Origin: Alphaproteobacteria bacterium
GTDB taxonomy: Bacteria; Pseudomonadota; Alphaproteobacteria; UBA3830
NCBI GenBank assembly: GCA_017416635.1
Contig: JAFQBQ010000192.1
Span: 1-6,763, forward strand
Reading direction: 5' to 3'
Length of the DNA stretch: 6,763 nucleotides
In this document: piece after piece, positions 1 to 6,229 of the stretch
Layout of the letters: each line of letters begins with the position of its first letter
Numbering within the stretch: the stretch's first letter is position 1
Translations under genes and position numbers: made by a program
Notes under the pieces: generated by a model
What the model was told of the DNA's origin: nothing
The model's database searches: none
Seen by the model: the letters and a program-made list of their open reading frames with translations, nothing else

Positions 1-427
1 TACGAGGGAACTCGGGTTCGGAAAAGAGGTTAAGCGCAGAATTTTGATCGGAACTTATGTGCTTTCGGCAGGATATTTTGATGCATATTATATGAAGGCA
101 CTGAAAGTTCAGAAATTGATCAGACAGGATTTCCGTCAAGCGTTCGAAAAAGTAGATTTGTTACTGACTCCGGCGACTCCGAGCAGCGCGTTCAGTTTAG
201 AAAACGAGCCAAAAGATCCTGTGACGATGTATTTGAACGATGTTTTCACAGTTACGGCAAATATCGCGGGAATTCCGGGATTGTCTGTTCCAATTGATTT
301 GGATCGCGACGGCAAGCCGTTGGGACTGCAGTTGCTTGCGCCGCATTTTATGGAAGAAAAATTGATTCAGGCAGGTAGTGTTTTGGAAAGCGCAGCTAAG
401 TTTCCATCTTTGAAGGAGATCGCATAA
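1..427 (+). CDS. gatA: Glu-tRNA(Gln)/Asp-tRNA(Asn) amidotransferase subunit A, C-terminal part
   Basis: This is the 3' end of an amidase-signature family protein, open from the left edge (first full codon at base 2) to TAA at 425-427. It gives 141 residues, somewhat under a third of a normal GatA (about 480-490). The visible part has the family's late conserved blocks: '[17 protein letters not shown]' near the start, '[11 protein letters not shown]', and '[12 protein letters not shown]' followed by '[14 protein letters not shown]'. The Ser-Ser-Lys catalytic triad lies upstream of the window and cannot be checked. GatA hydrolyses glutamine and sends the ammonia to GatB, which amidates mischarged Glu-tRNA(Gln) or Asp-tRNA(Asn) in the cytoplasm. 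Its stop overlaps the gatB start by one base (TAATG), so the two are co-transcribed and probably translationally coupled. A TTG at 44 is internal to the protein ('RRILIGTY') and is not a start. Identification is secure. Confidence 0.95.
   Translation, partial: TRELGFGKEVKRRILIGTYVLSAGYFDAYYMKALKVQKLIRQDFRQAFEKVDLLLTPATPSSAFSLENEPKDPVTMYLNDVFTVTANIAGIPGLSVPIDLDRDGKPLGLQLLAPHFMEEKLIQAGSVLESAAKFPSLKEIA
413..418 (+). promoter_or_regulatory. gatB ribosome binding site
   Basis: AAGGAG lies inside the last gatA codons, 8 bases before the gatB ATG at 427. It supports that start and the coupled gatA-gatB arrangement. Confidence 0.8.
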
Positions 428-1893
428 TGTATATCGAAACAGAAAAAGGGCAGTGGGAAGTTGTCATCGGATTGGAAATTCATGCGCAGGTAATTTCTGA
501 ATCAAAGTTGTTTTCAAGCGCGTCGACAAAGTTCGGAGCAGAGCCAAATGCGAATGTTTCGTTCGTGGATGCTGCGCTTCCAGGCGTTCTGCCGGTGTTG
601 AATTCATTTTGCGTAGATCAAGCTATAAGAACGGGATTAGGTTTGAATGCGCAAATAAATAAAGTGTCATCGTTCGACCGTAAGAATTATTTTTATGCGG
701 ATTTGCCGCAGGGATATCAGATTTCGCAGTTCTTTCATCCGATAGTTAGCGGAGGATACATCGATTTAAAAAATTCTGAAGGCGAAGTTCGCAGAATTAA
801 TATTGAAAGAATCCATATCGAGCAGGATGCCGGAAAAAGCATTCATGACCAGAGCCCGACAAAGTCGTTTATCGATTTAAATCGTTCTGGCGTTGCGTTG
901 ATGGAAATCGTTACCAAGCCTGATATGCGAAGCGCGGAAGAGGCGGCGATGTTCTTGCAGAAACTGCGTTCTATTTTGCGTTACCTCAAAACTTGTGACG
1001 GAAATATGGACGAAGGAAGCATGCGCGCGGACGTCAACGTTTCGGTTCATCGTCCAGGAACGCCGTACGGAACCAGAGCCGAGGTCAAGAATGTGAATTC
1101 CATTAAATTTTTGGCGACCGCGGTTAATTATGAGGTCGAAAGACAGATCGATATTTTGGAGAATGGCGGCGAGGTCGATCAGGAAACCAGATTGTTCGAC
1201 AGCGCAAAGGGAATTACCAGAACGATGCGTTCGAAGGAAGATGCGCAGGATTATCGTTATTTCCCAGAACCGGATTTGCCTCCGTTGGTTTTGACGCAAG
1301 AACGAATCGATAATTTAAAAAAGACGATTCCGGAACTGCCGGATGCAAAGTCGGCGAGACTGCAGAAAGATTACGGTTTGCCGCAGTACGATGCAGATTT
1401 AATTTCTTCGGAAATGGAAATCGCGAATTTTTATGAAGATGCATTGGCTGCAACAGGCTCAAATGGACCAGAAACAGCAAAGTTGATTTCGAATTGGTTG
1501 CTCGGAGAGTTGTTTGCTCTTCTAAATAAAAACAGTGTAGGTATTACCGAAAGCAAAGTTTCGGCAAAAATGCTTGCAGAATTGGTGAAATTAATCGTGA
1601 CAAATGTGATTTCCGGAAAAATCGCGAAAGAAGTTTTGGAAGAAATGTGGAATTCGCAAAAATCAGCGAATGATATTGTCGAAGAGAAAGGATTGAAGCA
1701 GATTACTTCAACGGATGCAATTAAAGCGGCTCTCGAAGAGGTGTTGGCTGAAAATCCGGATAAAGTAGAAGAGTATCGCGGCGGCAAGGAAAAATTGTTC
1801 GGATTTTTCATTGGGCAGGCGATGAAAAAGACTCAAGGAAAAGCAAATCCAAAAATGTTAAACGATATTTTAAAAGAATTGCTCCAAGGTTAA
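427..1893 (+). CDS. gatB: Asp-tRNA(Asn)/Glu-tRNA(Gln) amidotransferase subunit B
   Basis: Complete GatB of 488 residues, a normal length for the family. It activates the side-chain carboxylate of mischarged Glu-tRNA(Gln) or Asp-tRNA(Asn) with ATP and amidates it using ammonia from GatA. Visible signature blocks are '[10 protein letters not shown]' (13-22, with the Glu17/His19 pair equivalent to metal-binding residues of GatB), '[14 protein letters not shown]' (46-59), '[16 protein letters not shown]' (86-101), '[12 protein letters not shown]' (130-141), '[13 protein letters not shown]' (154-166) and '[12 protein letters not shown]' (195-206). The later 'EVKNVNS' (219-225) and '[13 protein letters not shown]' (275-287) blocks are also present. 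From about residue 330 the protein is helical, matching the GatB middle and YqeY-like tail domains that bind tRNA, ending '[18 protein letters not shown]'. No frameshift or missing block is seen. The start is fixed by the SD at 413-418 and the gatA overlap. No gatC lies next to it here. Confidence 0.98.
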   Translation: MYIETEKGQWEVVIGLEIHAQVISESKLFSSASTKFGAEPNANVSFVDAALPGVLPVLNSFCVDQAIRTGLGLNAQINKVSSFDRKNYFYADLPQGYQISQFFHPIVSGGYIDLKNSEGEVRRINIERIHIEQDAGKSIHDQSPTKSFIDLNRSGVALMEIVTKPDMRSAEEAAMFLQKLRSILRYLKTCDGNMDEGSMRADVNVSVHRPGTPYGTRAEVKNVNSIKFLATAVNYEVERQIDILENGGEVDQETRLFDSAKGITRTMRSKEDAQDYRYFPEPDLPPLVLTQERIDNLKKTIPELPDAKSARLQKDYGLPQYDADLISSEMEIANFYEDALAATGSNGPETAKLISNWLLGELFALLNKNSVGITESKVSAKMLAELVKLIVTNVISGKIAKEVLEEMWNSQKSANDIVEEKGLKQITSTDAIKAALEEVLAENPDKVEEYRGGKEKLFGFFIGQAMKKTQGKANPKMLNDILKELLQG

Positions 1894-1921
1894 CGAAAAA
1901 TTCATAAATGTTTTGGATAAT
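1890..1921 (+). promoter_or_regulatory. Weak promoter candidate before the small membrane gene
   Basis: GATAAT at 1916-1921 resembles a -10 box. The best -35-like hexamer, TTAACG at 1890-1895, sits 20 bases upstream and overlaps the gatB stop, so spacing and match are poor. No gatB terminator hairpin is visible, so read-through from gatB is at least as likely. Confidence 0.2.
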
Positions 1922-1933
1922 GGGCGCAGAAGT

Positions 1934-1939
1934 AAGGAG
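1934..1939 (+). promoter_or_regulatory. Ribosome binding site of the 71-residue gene
   Basis: AAGGAG lies 8 bases before the ATG at 1948. It is the strongest single argument that the small frame is a real gene, because the spacer upstream is otherwise featureless. Confidence 0.75.
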
Positions 1940-1947
1940 TTTATATT

Positions 1948-2163
1948 ATGAGCGAAGATGAAAGCAAGCGGGGACTCTTAGTAGATATTGCGATATTTGC
2001 AGTGGTTGTTGGGCTCGGCCTGCTTGCGGTGTGGGTAACTGGAAATTGGGATCGCATGATGAAAATATTGATGAGTTTAGATAGAGAGTTCATAAAGCTT
2101 TGGCAAACCATATGTCAGAATATTGAGGACGTAGCGAACATAGTAGACTCAGTGAATAGATGA
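1948..2163 (+). CDS. Small single-pass membrane protein, function unknown
   Basis: A 71-residue protein I do not recognise. It has an acidic, charged N terminus (residues 1-8), one clear hydrophobic membrane segment at about 10-31 ('LLVDIAIFAVVVGLGLLAVW'), then an amphipathic helix-prone tail with Trp34, Trp52 and mixed charges. No signal peptidase site, cysteine pair or catalytic motif is seen. The gene has an ideal SD (1934-1939), and its TGA overlaps the next gene's ATG as ATGA. The downstream HemY-like gene lacks a good SD of its own, so translation of this small gene probably feeds HemY translation. That tight coupling suggests the two products act together at the inner membrane, but this is inferred from layout only. 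In other alphaproteobacteria a larger mitofilin-like membrane protein often precedes hemY. This protein is far too short to be one. Confidence 0.8.
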   Translation: MSEDESKRGLLVDIAIFAVVVGLGLLAVWVTGNWDRMMKILMSLDREFIKLWQTICQNIEDVANIVDSVNR

Positions 2164-3389
2164 AATTTTTTTTGCTAATATCTATCGTTTGTGTAGGGTT
2201 AGCTTTTTTTTCAGGTATTTCGTTATCAGCAAAAGCGTTTGGTGAGGTGCATTCCTGCGCGCTTTGGGAGTTTTTGTCTGTATTAGTTCTTGGATGCATA
2301 GCATTCAAGGCAATTAGTGTTGTTTGCAATAAATTAGCGAAAATTTTTATTTGGCGTCCTGATGTGAAAAAAGGTTTGGAGTATCTCCAAGAGGCGTTTT
2401 CTGGAATGCTGGTAAAAAATCACTATGCTGCAGAAAAAGCTTTATTAAAAGCGAAAAAACACTTAGGCGAAGTCCCTCTAGTTTCTTGGTTAGAAGGGCA
2501 GTTAAGTCTTATCAATAATGATATGTTCAAAGCTAAATCGATTTTTTTCAGTTTAAGCTCTCGCGAAACAAAAACTGCATTGGGTGCGTACAGTTTATCT
2601 CAACTATCATTGCAAAACGGATCGGCTGCGGAAGCCATATCATCTTTAGAAGCTACTCTGCAAGTGTATCCTTCATCGCAGGAAATTATCAAGAAAATCA
2701 TTTCGTTAGGAATCAAGTCGAATAATTTCGATATAGCATTGAAATATTTGAAAGATTACGAGGGAAAGAACAAAGATAAGATAAAAAGCATAATTTATTA
2801 TGAAAAGTGGAAGCAGTTGTCGATAGGCGATGATTTGAAAAAAGCATATGAAGCCTCGCGCGAAATTGTTTCGGTCGCTTTAAGCTATGCTGATTGGTTG
2901 TCTCAAAATGGAGATGGTTCGGCGGCAGATAAAGTTTTGCTTAGGTCATTTGAAGAAGTCAGTTATCCAGAGATTTTGCGAAAATATTTATACCGGGAGC
3001 CGACAGAAGAATTAAAACGCGCGAAAAAGGCGTTAAAACGATTCGAAAATTCTTGGATTGCGCAATATGAAGCTGCTCGGATTTTTGTAAAGCATGAGTT
3101 GTATGAAGATGCTTTTGAACACGCGATTCAGGCATATTCAGCCGCACCGTATACTTTTGTTGCGGACGTTTTATTGGATTGTAGTGCGCAAATCGACGAC
3201 AAAGATATTTCCCTTGATCTTTCAAAGGCGAAAAGAGCAAATTTCATTTGGAAATGTTCTTGCTGCCATCACGAATATGAGGATTGGTTTGCACTGTGTC
3301 CAAATTGCGAAGAAATCGCAACTTTAGAATACGAAGAAAAATTTTGCGAAACAGCATTAATTACAACTTCTCAAGCATCTGTTGAATAA
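2160..3389 (+). CDS. hemY: HemY-like inner-membrane TPR protein with C-terminal zinc ribbon
   Basis: A 409-residue protein with the alphaproteobacterial HemY layout. Two N-terminal membrane helices (about 2-23 and 34-56) are followed by a HemY_N-type helical stretch ('KGLEYLQEAFSGMLVKNHYAAEKALLKAKK', read at 71-100). A run of TPR-like helical pairs follows to about 335, and a short Cys4 tail at 364-391. The tail has Cys366-x2-Cys369 and Cys380-x2-Cys383 with Trp364 and Trp376, matching the 'WxCxxC...CPxC...TLxY' end seen in this family; an extra Cys368 gives a 'CSCC' cluster. HemY is linked by gene neighbourhood to late haem synthesis but has no proven enzymatic step. This group is not the protoporphyrinogen oxidase also named HemY. 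The LapB/YciM tail is similar, but the two N-terminal membrane helices favour HemY. There is no clear SD before ATG 2160; the ATGA overlap implies coupling. No haem biosynthesis gene lies next to it in the window. Confidence 0.85.
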   Translation: MKFFLLISIVCVGLAFFSGISLSAKAFGEVHSCALWEFLSVLVLGCIAFKAISVVCNKLAKIFIWRPDVKKGLEYLQEAFSGMLVKNHYAAEKALLKAKKHLGEVPLVSWLEGQLSLINNDMFKAKSIFFSLSSRETKTALGAYSLSQLSLQNGSAAEAISSLEATLQVYPSSQEIIKKIISLGIKSNNFDIALKYLKDYEGKNKDKIKSIIYYEKWKQLSIGDDLKKAYEASREIVSVALSYADWLSQNGDGSAADKVLLRSFEEVSYPEILRKYLYREPTEELKRAKKALKRFENSWIAQYEAARIFVKHELYEDAFEHAIQAYSAAPYTFVADVLLDCSAQIDDKDISLDLSKAKRANFIWKCSCCHHEYEDWFALCPNCEEIATLEYEEKFCETALITTSQASVE

Positions 3390-3438
3390 GTTTACAGTGC
3401 TTTTGTTTTAATTTTATATAAAAGGAATATCTATTAGC

Positions 3439-3455
3439 GCTTTGTTATTTAAAGC
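3439..3455 (+). terminator. Weak hairpin after hemY, possible terminator
   Basis: GCTTT at 3439-3443 pairs with AAAGC at 3451-3455 across a 7-base loop, and ATTTTC follows. The stem is short and AT-rich and the T run is poor, so this is at best a weak intrinsic terminator for hemY. Confidence 0.2.
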
Positions 3456-3470
3456 ATTTTCAAAAAGTTA

Positions 3471-3498
3471 TTGAAATCTTAAAATTTATTGATAAATT
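3471..3498 (+). promoter_or_regulatory. Candidate promoter for the head operon
   Basis: TTGAAA (3471-3476; 5 of 6 to the sigma-70 -35 box) is followed after 16 bases by TAAATT (3493-3498; 4 of 6 to -10). Initiation would fall near 3505, exactly where base composition steps up. AT-rich DNA gives such matches by chance, so confidence is low. Confidence 0.3.
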
Positions 3499-3522
3499 AA
3501 AATTGTTCGAGCGAGGACGATT

Positions 3523-3615
3523 TTGGTTCAACAAAATAGTTCAGCTATTTCACGCGGATCTGCGCAGGGATCGATAAGCATTTATTCGCCGAATGTTTTT
3601 CAACACTTAAAATAG
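3523..3615 (+). CDS. Possible 30-residue leader peptide or gene remnant
   Basis: An open frame runs from TTG at 3523 to TAG at 3613-3615. It starts 5 bases after a GAGGA (3513-3517), and its stop overlaps the portal SD (TAGGAG). The peptide is rich in Ser and Gln ('VQQNSSAISRG...') and ends 'SIYSPNVFQHLK'; I do not recognise it. The frame stays open upstream only to 3496 (TAA at 3493-3495). Support is limited to the SD-like site, the coding-like G+C and the stop placed for coupling to the portal gene. It could equally be the degraded 3' end of a terminase gene, which normally precedes the portal, or simply untranslated leader. Confidence 0.25.
   Translation: MVQQNSSAISRGSAQGSISIYSPNVFQHLK
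3534..3550 (+). repeat. Short perfect inverted repeat in the portal leader
   Basis: AAATAG (3534-3539) and CTATTT (3545-3550) form a perfect 6-bp stem with a 5-base loop. It could be an RNA hairpin or operator half-sites about 75-90 bases before the portal start. It is AT-rich and may be chance. Confidence 0.3.
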
Positions 3616-3618
3616 GAG
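3614..3618 (+). promoter_or_regulatory. Portal gene ribosome binding site
   Basis: AGGAG lies 5 bases before ATG 3624. It overlaps the stop of the small upstream frame, and the initiation region (ATAATATGTTGAAT) closely resembles the internal capsid start at 5219. Confidence 0.75.
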
Positions 3619-3623
3619 ATAAT

Positions 3624-4733
3624 ATGTTGAATTTGTTGAAACATTGGGTTTCGCAACCCAAAGGAAGCGTTGTTTCATGGCACGGTGCTGATCCTGTCGA
3701 TACTGCAAGTAATTATTATTCTTTGGTTTCGGAGGGATTTTTAAAAAATGTCTTTGTATACAGAGCGATAAGCCTGATTTCTAACAGCATCGCGTCAATT
3801 CCGATGTCTGTAAGAAATTCGGATTCATCCAAAAATGAATATCTTAGTCGATTGATAAACCGACCAAATTCCTATCAAGGGCACAGCGCATTCATGACGT
3901 ATGTAATTAATTACTTGCTGCTCGCGGGGAACGTTTTTGTGCATTTCAATGGAAAAGAGTTGCACTGTTTGCGGCCTGATAGAGTAAAAATTCTACCAAA
4001 TCGCGAAAAAACAGACGTTGCAGAATACGAATATGCCGTCGACGCGGTAAAAATCAAATTGAAAAGAGAAAATATTGTTCATTTAAAATTATTCAATCCT
4101 CTCGATGATTGGTATGGATTTGCTCCGATAAAAGCTGCAATTCGAGCAACAGAACAGTACAATGAAATGTCAAAACACAATTTGAGCATTCTGAAAAACG
4201 GTGGAAGACCTTCCGGCTGTCTGATGGTGAAAGGAGCGAAAAATTTAACAGACGAACAGAAAATACAGCTGCGAGATCAATTGCGTAACGCGTACAGCGG
4301 CACGAGTAACGCTGGGAAAATGATGGTTCTCGAGGGCGATTTTGAGTGGAAGGAAATGGGGCTGTCTCCAAAAGATATGGATTTTATTACGGCTCGCAAT
4401 TCAACTGCTCGTGAAATTGTTCAGGCTTTCGGAGTGCCGCCGATTTTAGTTGGAATTCGAGGAGATTCTTCATTCAGCAACTACAAAGAGGCGAGGCTGC
4501 ATTTTTGGGAGGACACTATTCTTCCGCTGGCAGAGTTTATCAGGATTGAGCTAACTCATTGGATTAATTGCAGATTTATTCAATCTGCCGAAATTATTTT
4601 CAATCTTGATGCTATACCGGCTCTGGCTTCAAAACGTGAAATTTTGTGGGATCGAATTTCATCAGCAAAGTTTTTAACAGATGATGAAAAACGTGCCTTG
4701 CTTGGATTTTCTATAAATAAAACAAAGGATTAA
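3624..4733 (+). CDS. HK97-family phage portal protein
   Basis: A 369-residue portal protein, slightly short for the family (about 380-430). Twelve copies form the ring at one capsid vertex through which DNA enters and to which the tail attaches. Family blocks visible in order are 'VYRAISLISNSIASIPMSV' (45-63), 'LINRPNSYQ...FMTYVINYLLLAGNVFV' (78-106) and 'HLKLFNPLDDWYGFAPI' (153-169). These are followed by 'NGGRPSGCL' (192-200), 'EMGLSPKDMDFITARN' (244-259) and 'EIVQAFGVPPILVG' (264-277). The last, 'SNYKEARLHFWEDTILPLAE' (285-304), is the most diagnostic portal block. The pattern fits GTA g3 and related alphaproteobacterial prophages. The frame is intact, with no sign of decay. Its TAA is 2 bases before the next gene's ATG, so the head genes form one tight operon. 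A terminase gene would normally sit just upstream; here the neighbour is hemY. The protein may be from a prophage, a domesticated GTA or a split head cluster. Confidence 0.95.
   Translation: MLNLLKHWVSQPKGSVVSWHGADPVDTASNYYSLVSEGFLKNVFVYRAISLISNSIASIPMSVRNSDSSKNEYLSRLINRPNSYQGHSAFMTYVINYLLLAGNVFVHFNGKELHCLRPDRVKILPNREKTDVAEYEYAVDAVKIKLKRENIVHLKLFNPLDDWYGFAPIKAAIRATEQYNEMSKHNLSILKNGGRPSGCLMVKGAKNLTDEQKIQLRDQLRNAYSGTSNAGKMMVLEGDFEWKEMGLSPKDMDFITARNSTAREIVQAFGVPPILVGIRGDSSFSNYKEARLHFWEDTILPLAEFIRIELTHWINCRFIQSAEIIFNLDAIPALASKREILWDRISSAKFLTDDEKRALLGFSINKTKD
4724..4729 (+). promoter_or_regulatory. Ribosome binding site of the protease-capsid fusion
   Basis: AAAGGA in the last portal codons lies 6 bases before ATG 4736. 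It sets the fusion's start and couples it to the portal gene. Confidence 0.65.
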
Positions 4734-4735
4734 GT

Positions 4736-6211
4736 ATGATATATAAACAAACTTTAGAATTAAAATCCATAACCGAAGATGGGACAATCGAAGGTTATGC
4801 GAGTGTTTTCAATACGTTAGATGAAAACGGAGATATTGTCGAAAGTGGTGCATTTTCAAATGCAATTGCGCAATTTCAGCGAGGAAAAGCTCCAAAATTG
4901 CTTTGGCAACACGATGTTAACCAACCTATTGGAATTATTGAGAATTTGGAGGAAGATGATTACGGATTGCGCGTGAAAGCCAAGTTAATGCTTGATATTC
5001 CGAAAGCCAAAGAAGTATATTTTTTGCTGAAAAATCAAGCAATTGATGGATTTTCAATAGGTTATCGCGTTCGCGAGCATCACATGGAAAATGGCAATAA
5101 TCATTTGACCGATATAGATTTGCTGGAAATTTCGATAGTTACATTTCCGGCATGTCCTGACGCAAAAATAAACAATGTAAAATCAATTGAAAAACAATAT
5201 ATTGAAAGGAAAAATAATATGTTAAATCTACCATTATCAGAAACGAACGAAGGAAATTTTTCTGAATTTATCAGAAAGGGAGTCGACAGTTTTTTAACAA
5301 AATCTTTGAACAGCGGCTCCGATAAGGATGGAGCGGTATTCCTGCCGGCAAATATCGTAACAAAAATAGAAAATAAATTGAAATATCTGTCTCCGATGAG
5401 AAGTTTGGCTAAAATTACAAAGATTTCAACGAATTACATCGATTTAATCGCTGATTCAAAATTGCCAGATGCGGGGTGGTCTGCCGCCAATGACGAAGAA
5501 AGATTGGAAACCGACTCGCCGGAAGTGAAAAAAATCAAAATAGTAGCTCACGAATTGTACGCGAAACCAAAGGCAAATCAGATATTATTATCCGATGCAC
5601 AAGTAGACGTAGAAGATTGGTTAGTAAGTAAAATTTCCGAAAAATTCGCAATTTTGGAGGATAATGCGTTCATTAACGGCACTGGCGAAGATAAACCTCA
5701 TGGATTTTTGAAATATCCGTCGTCAAATCTTGAAATTCGCGAATTTGGAACGCTGCAACATTTCTGTTCCGGAGGCAACGGAGCCTTTGCAGACAACGAA
5801 ACTGCGCTGAATGTCTTGATTGATATGGTCGCTTCGCTAAAAACCGAATATATCAAAAATGCGAAATGGATAATGTCACGCTCCGCATTTGCGGCGATTC
5901 GGAAAATAAAAAATCGAGACGGAACAAACATTTGGCAGCCATCTTTATCTGAATTTACGCCGTCTTCGTTGCTTGGATATCCAGTGATTATTGACGACAA
6001 CATGCCGAAATTGGAGGCGGGAACCGAGTCAATTTCTGTTGCGTTAGGCGATTTTTTGGCGGGATATCAAATAGTTGACCGTCAAGGATTATCGATTTTG
6101 CGAGATCCGTATACCTCTAAGCCGTTTATAGAATTTTACGCGTCTAAGCGAGTAGGCGGCGATGTTGTGGATTTTGATGCGATTAAGTTGTTGAAATTTA
6201 GCGAGAATTAG
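4736..6211 (+). CDS. Prohead protease fused to HK97-fold major capsid protein
   Basis: One uninterrupted 491-residue frame joins two proteins that are separate genes in HK97 and in the Rhodobacter GTA (g4 and g5). Residues 1 to about 150 are an S78-family prohead protease: 'GYASVFNTLDENGDIVESGAF' region (20-40), His59 in 'LLWQHD', Ser107 in 'DGFSIGY', and 'LLEISIVTFPA' (129-139) with Glu131 as a possible third catalytic residue. From Met162 the protein is a major capsid protein. It shows 'FLPANIVTKI' (202-211), 'LSPMRSLAKI' (218-227), 'LLSDAQVDVEDWL' (284-296) and 'NAFINGTGEDKPHGFL' (310-325), with 'LLGYPVIIDD' (412-421) and 'LGDFLAGYQIVDRQGLSILRD' read at 437-457. It ends 'KRVGGDVVDFDAIKLLKF', very like GTA capsids. 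The protease should cleave capsid N-terminal segments and itself during head maturation. Only about 30-40 residues link the domains, so the usual delta-domain scaffold appears absent. An internal SD and ATG at 5219 may also give free capsid. Confidence 0.93.
   Translation: MIYKQTLELKSITEDGTIEGYASVFNTLDENGDIVESGAFSNAIAQFQRGKAPKLLWQHDVNQPIGIIENLEEDDYGLRVKAKLMLDIPKAKEVYFLLKNQAIDGFSIGYRVREHHMENGNNHLTDIDLLEISIVTFPACPDAKINNVKSIEKQYIERKNNMLNLPLSETNEGNFSEFIRKGVDSFLTKSLNSGSDKDGAVFLPANIVTKIENKLKYLSPMRSLAKITKISTNYIDLIADSKLPDAGWSAANDEERLETDSPEVKKIKIVAHELYAKPKANQILLSDAQVDVEDWLVSKISEKFAILEDNAFINGTGEDKPHGFLKYPSSNLEIREFGTLQHFCSGGNGAFADNETALNVLIDMVASLKTEYIKNAKWIMSRSAFAAIRKIKNRDGTNIWQPSLSEFTPSSLLGYPVIIDDNMPKLEAGTESISVALGDFLAGYQIVDRQGLSILRDPYTSKPFIEFYASKRVGGDVVDFDAIKLLKFSEN
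5205..5210 (+). promoter_or_regulatory. Internal ribosome binding site at the protease/capsid junction
   Basis: AAAGGA lies 8 bases before the in-frame ATG at 5219 (Met162 of the fusion), in an AT-rich, likely unstructured stretch. The hexamer is the same as that used for the fusion's own start, and the start context matches the portal gene's (ATAATATGTTRAAT; both proteins begin MLNL). Confidence 0.6.
5219..6211 (+). CDS. Nested, separately initiated major capsid protein (alternative start)
   Basis: Starting at ATG 5219 in the same frame as the fusion gives a 330-residue protein that covers the capsid domain and nothing of the protease. It begins 'MLNLPLSE', then a short charged segment ('FSEFIRKG'), then the Lys189/Ser190 site (fusion numbering) that resembles the HK97 maturation site. 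A capsid needs hundreds of capsid subunits but few proteases, so a second, capsid-only product makes biological sense. The SD at 5205-5210 and the position of the ATG at the domain boundary are directly visible; use of the start is inferred. The alternative is that all capsid arises by cleavage of the fusion, or that this start is a silent relic of two once-separate genes whose stop was lost. Confidence 0.5.
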   Translation: MLNLPLSETNEGNFSEFIRKGVDSFLTKSLNSGSDKDGAVFLPANIVTKIENKLKYLSPMRSLAKITKISTNYIDLIADSKLPDAGWSAANDEERLETDSPEVKKIKIVAHELYAKPKANQILLSDAQVDVEDWLVSKISEKFAILEDNAFINGTGEDKPHGFLKYPSSNLEIREFGTLQHFCSGGNGAFADNETALNVLIDMVASLKTEYIKNAKWIMSRSAFAAIRKIKNRDGTNIWQPSLSEFTPSSLLGYPVIIDDNMPKLEAGTESISVALGDFLAGYQIVDRQGLSILRDPYTSKPFIEFYASKRVGGDVVDFDAIKLLKFSEN

Positions 6212-6218
6212 CTCTTAC

Positions 6219-6224
6219 AGGAGG
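6219..6224 (+). promoter_or_regulatory. Ribosome binding site of the head-tail connector gene
   Basis: AGGAGG, a full consensus SD, lies 5 bases before ATG 6230 in the 18-base gap after the capsid stop. It is the strongest SD in the window and settles this start. Confidence 0.85.
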
Positions 6225-6229
6225 TAGTC

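Larger units (their letters stand above)
3390..3623 (+). other. Spacer between hemY and the phage head genes
   Basis: This 234-base stretch marks the boundary between host genes and phage-type genes. It has two parts by base composition. Bases 3391-3500 are about 18% G+C (20 of 110), while 3501-3610 are about 41% (45 of 110), close to the flanking coding regions. The first part holds a weak hairpin and a promoter candidate. The second holds a 30-codon open frame and a 6-bp hairpin. I see no tRNA, integrase, terminase, insertion sequence or convincing att repeat. Confidence 0.8.

Noticed and set aside
44..46. TTG at 44 as a start for a separate 127-residue gene
   Set aside because: The frame is open to the window edge and the upstream residues continue the GatA sequence, so this is an internal Leu codon.
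877..1811. Three long open frames on the minus strand inside gatB (140, 88 and 126 codons)
   Set aside because: They lie wholly within a strongly conserved gatB, overlap each other, have no SD, and give low-complexity, family-free proteins. They are antisense shadows.
2959..3327. Short frames on both strands inside the hemY 3' half
   Set aside because: They are in other frames of a gene with recognisable TPR and zinc-ribbon sequence, and lack SDs or family motifs.
3526..3543. GTTCA direct repeat in the spacer
   Set aside because: Two 5-base copies are expected by chance and do not continue as an array or operator set.
3501..3600. Possible tRNA or tRNA-derived att site in the leader (contains GGTTCA and local stems)
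   Set aside because: I could not fold a cloverleaf; there is no paired acceptor stem or T-arm with the right spacing, and no second copy of an att core is visible in the window.
4093..4371. Minus-strand 92-codon frame inside the portal gene
   Set aside because: It sits opposite conserved portal blocks, and its protein looks like reverse translation noise.
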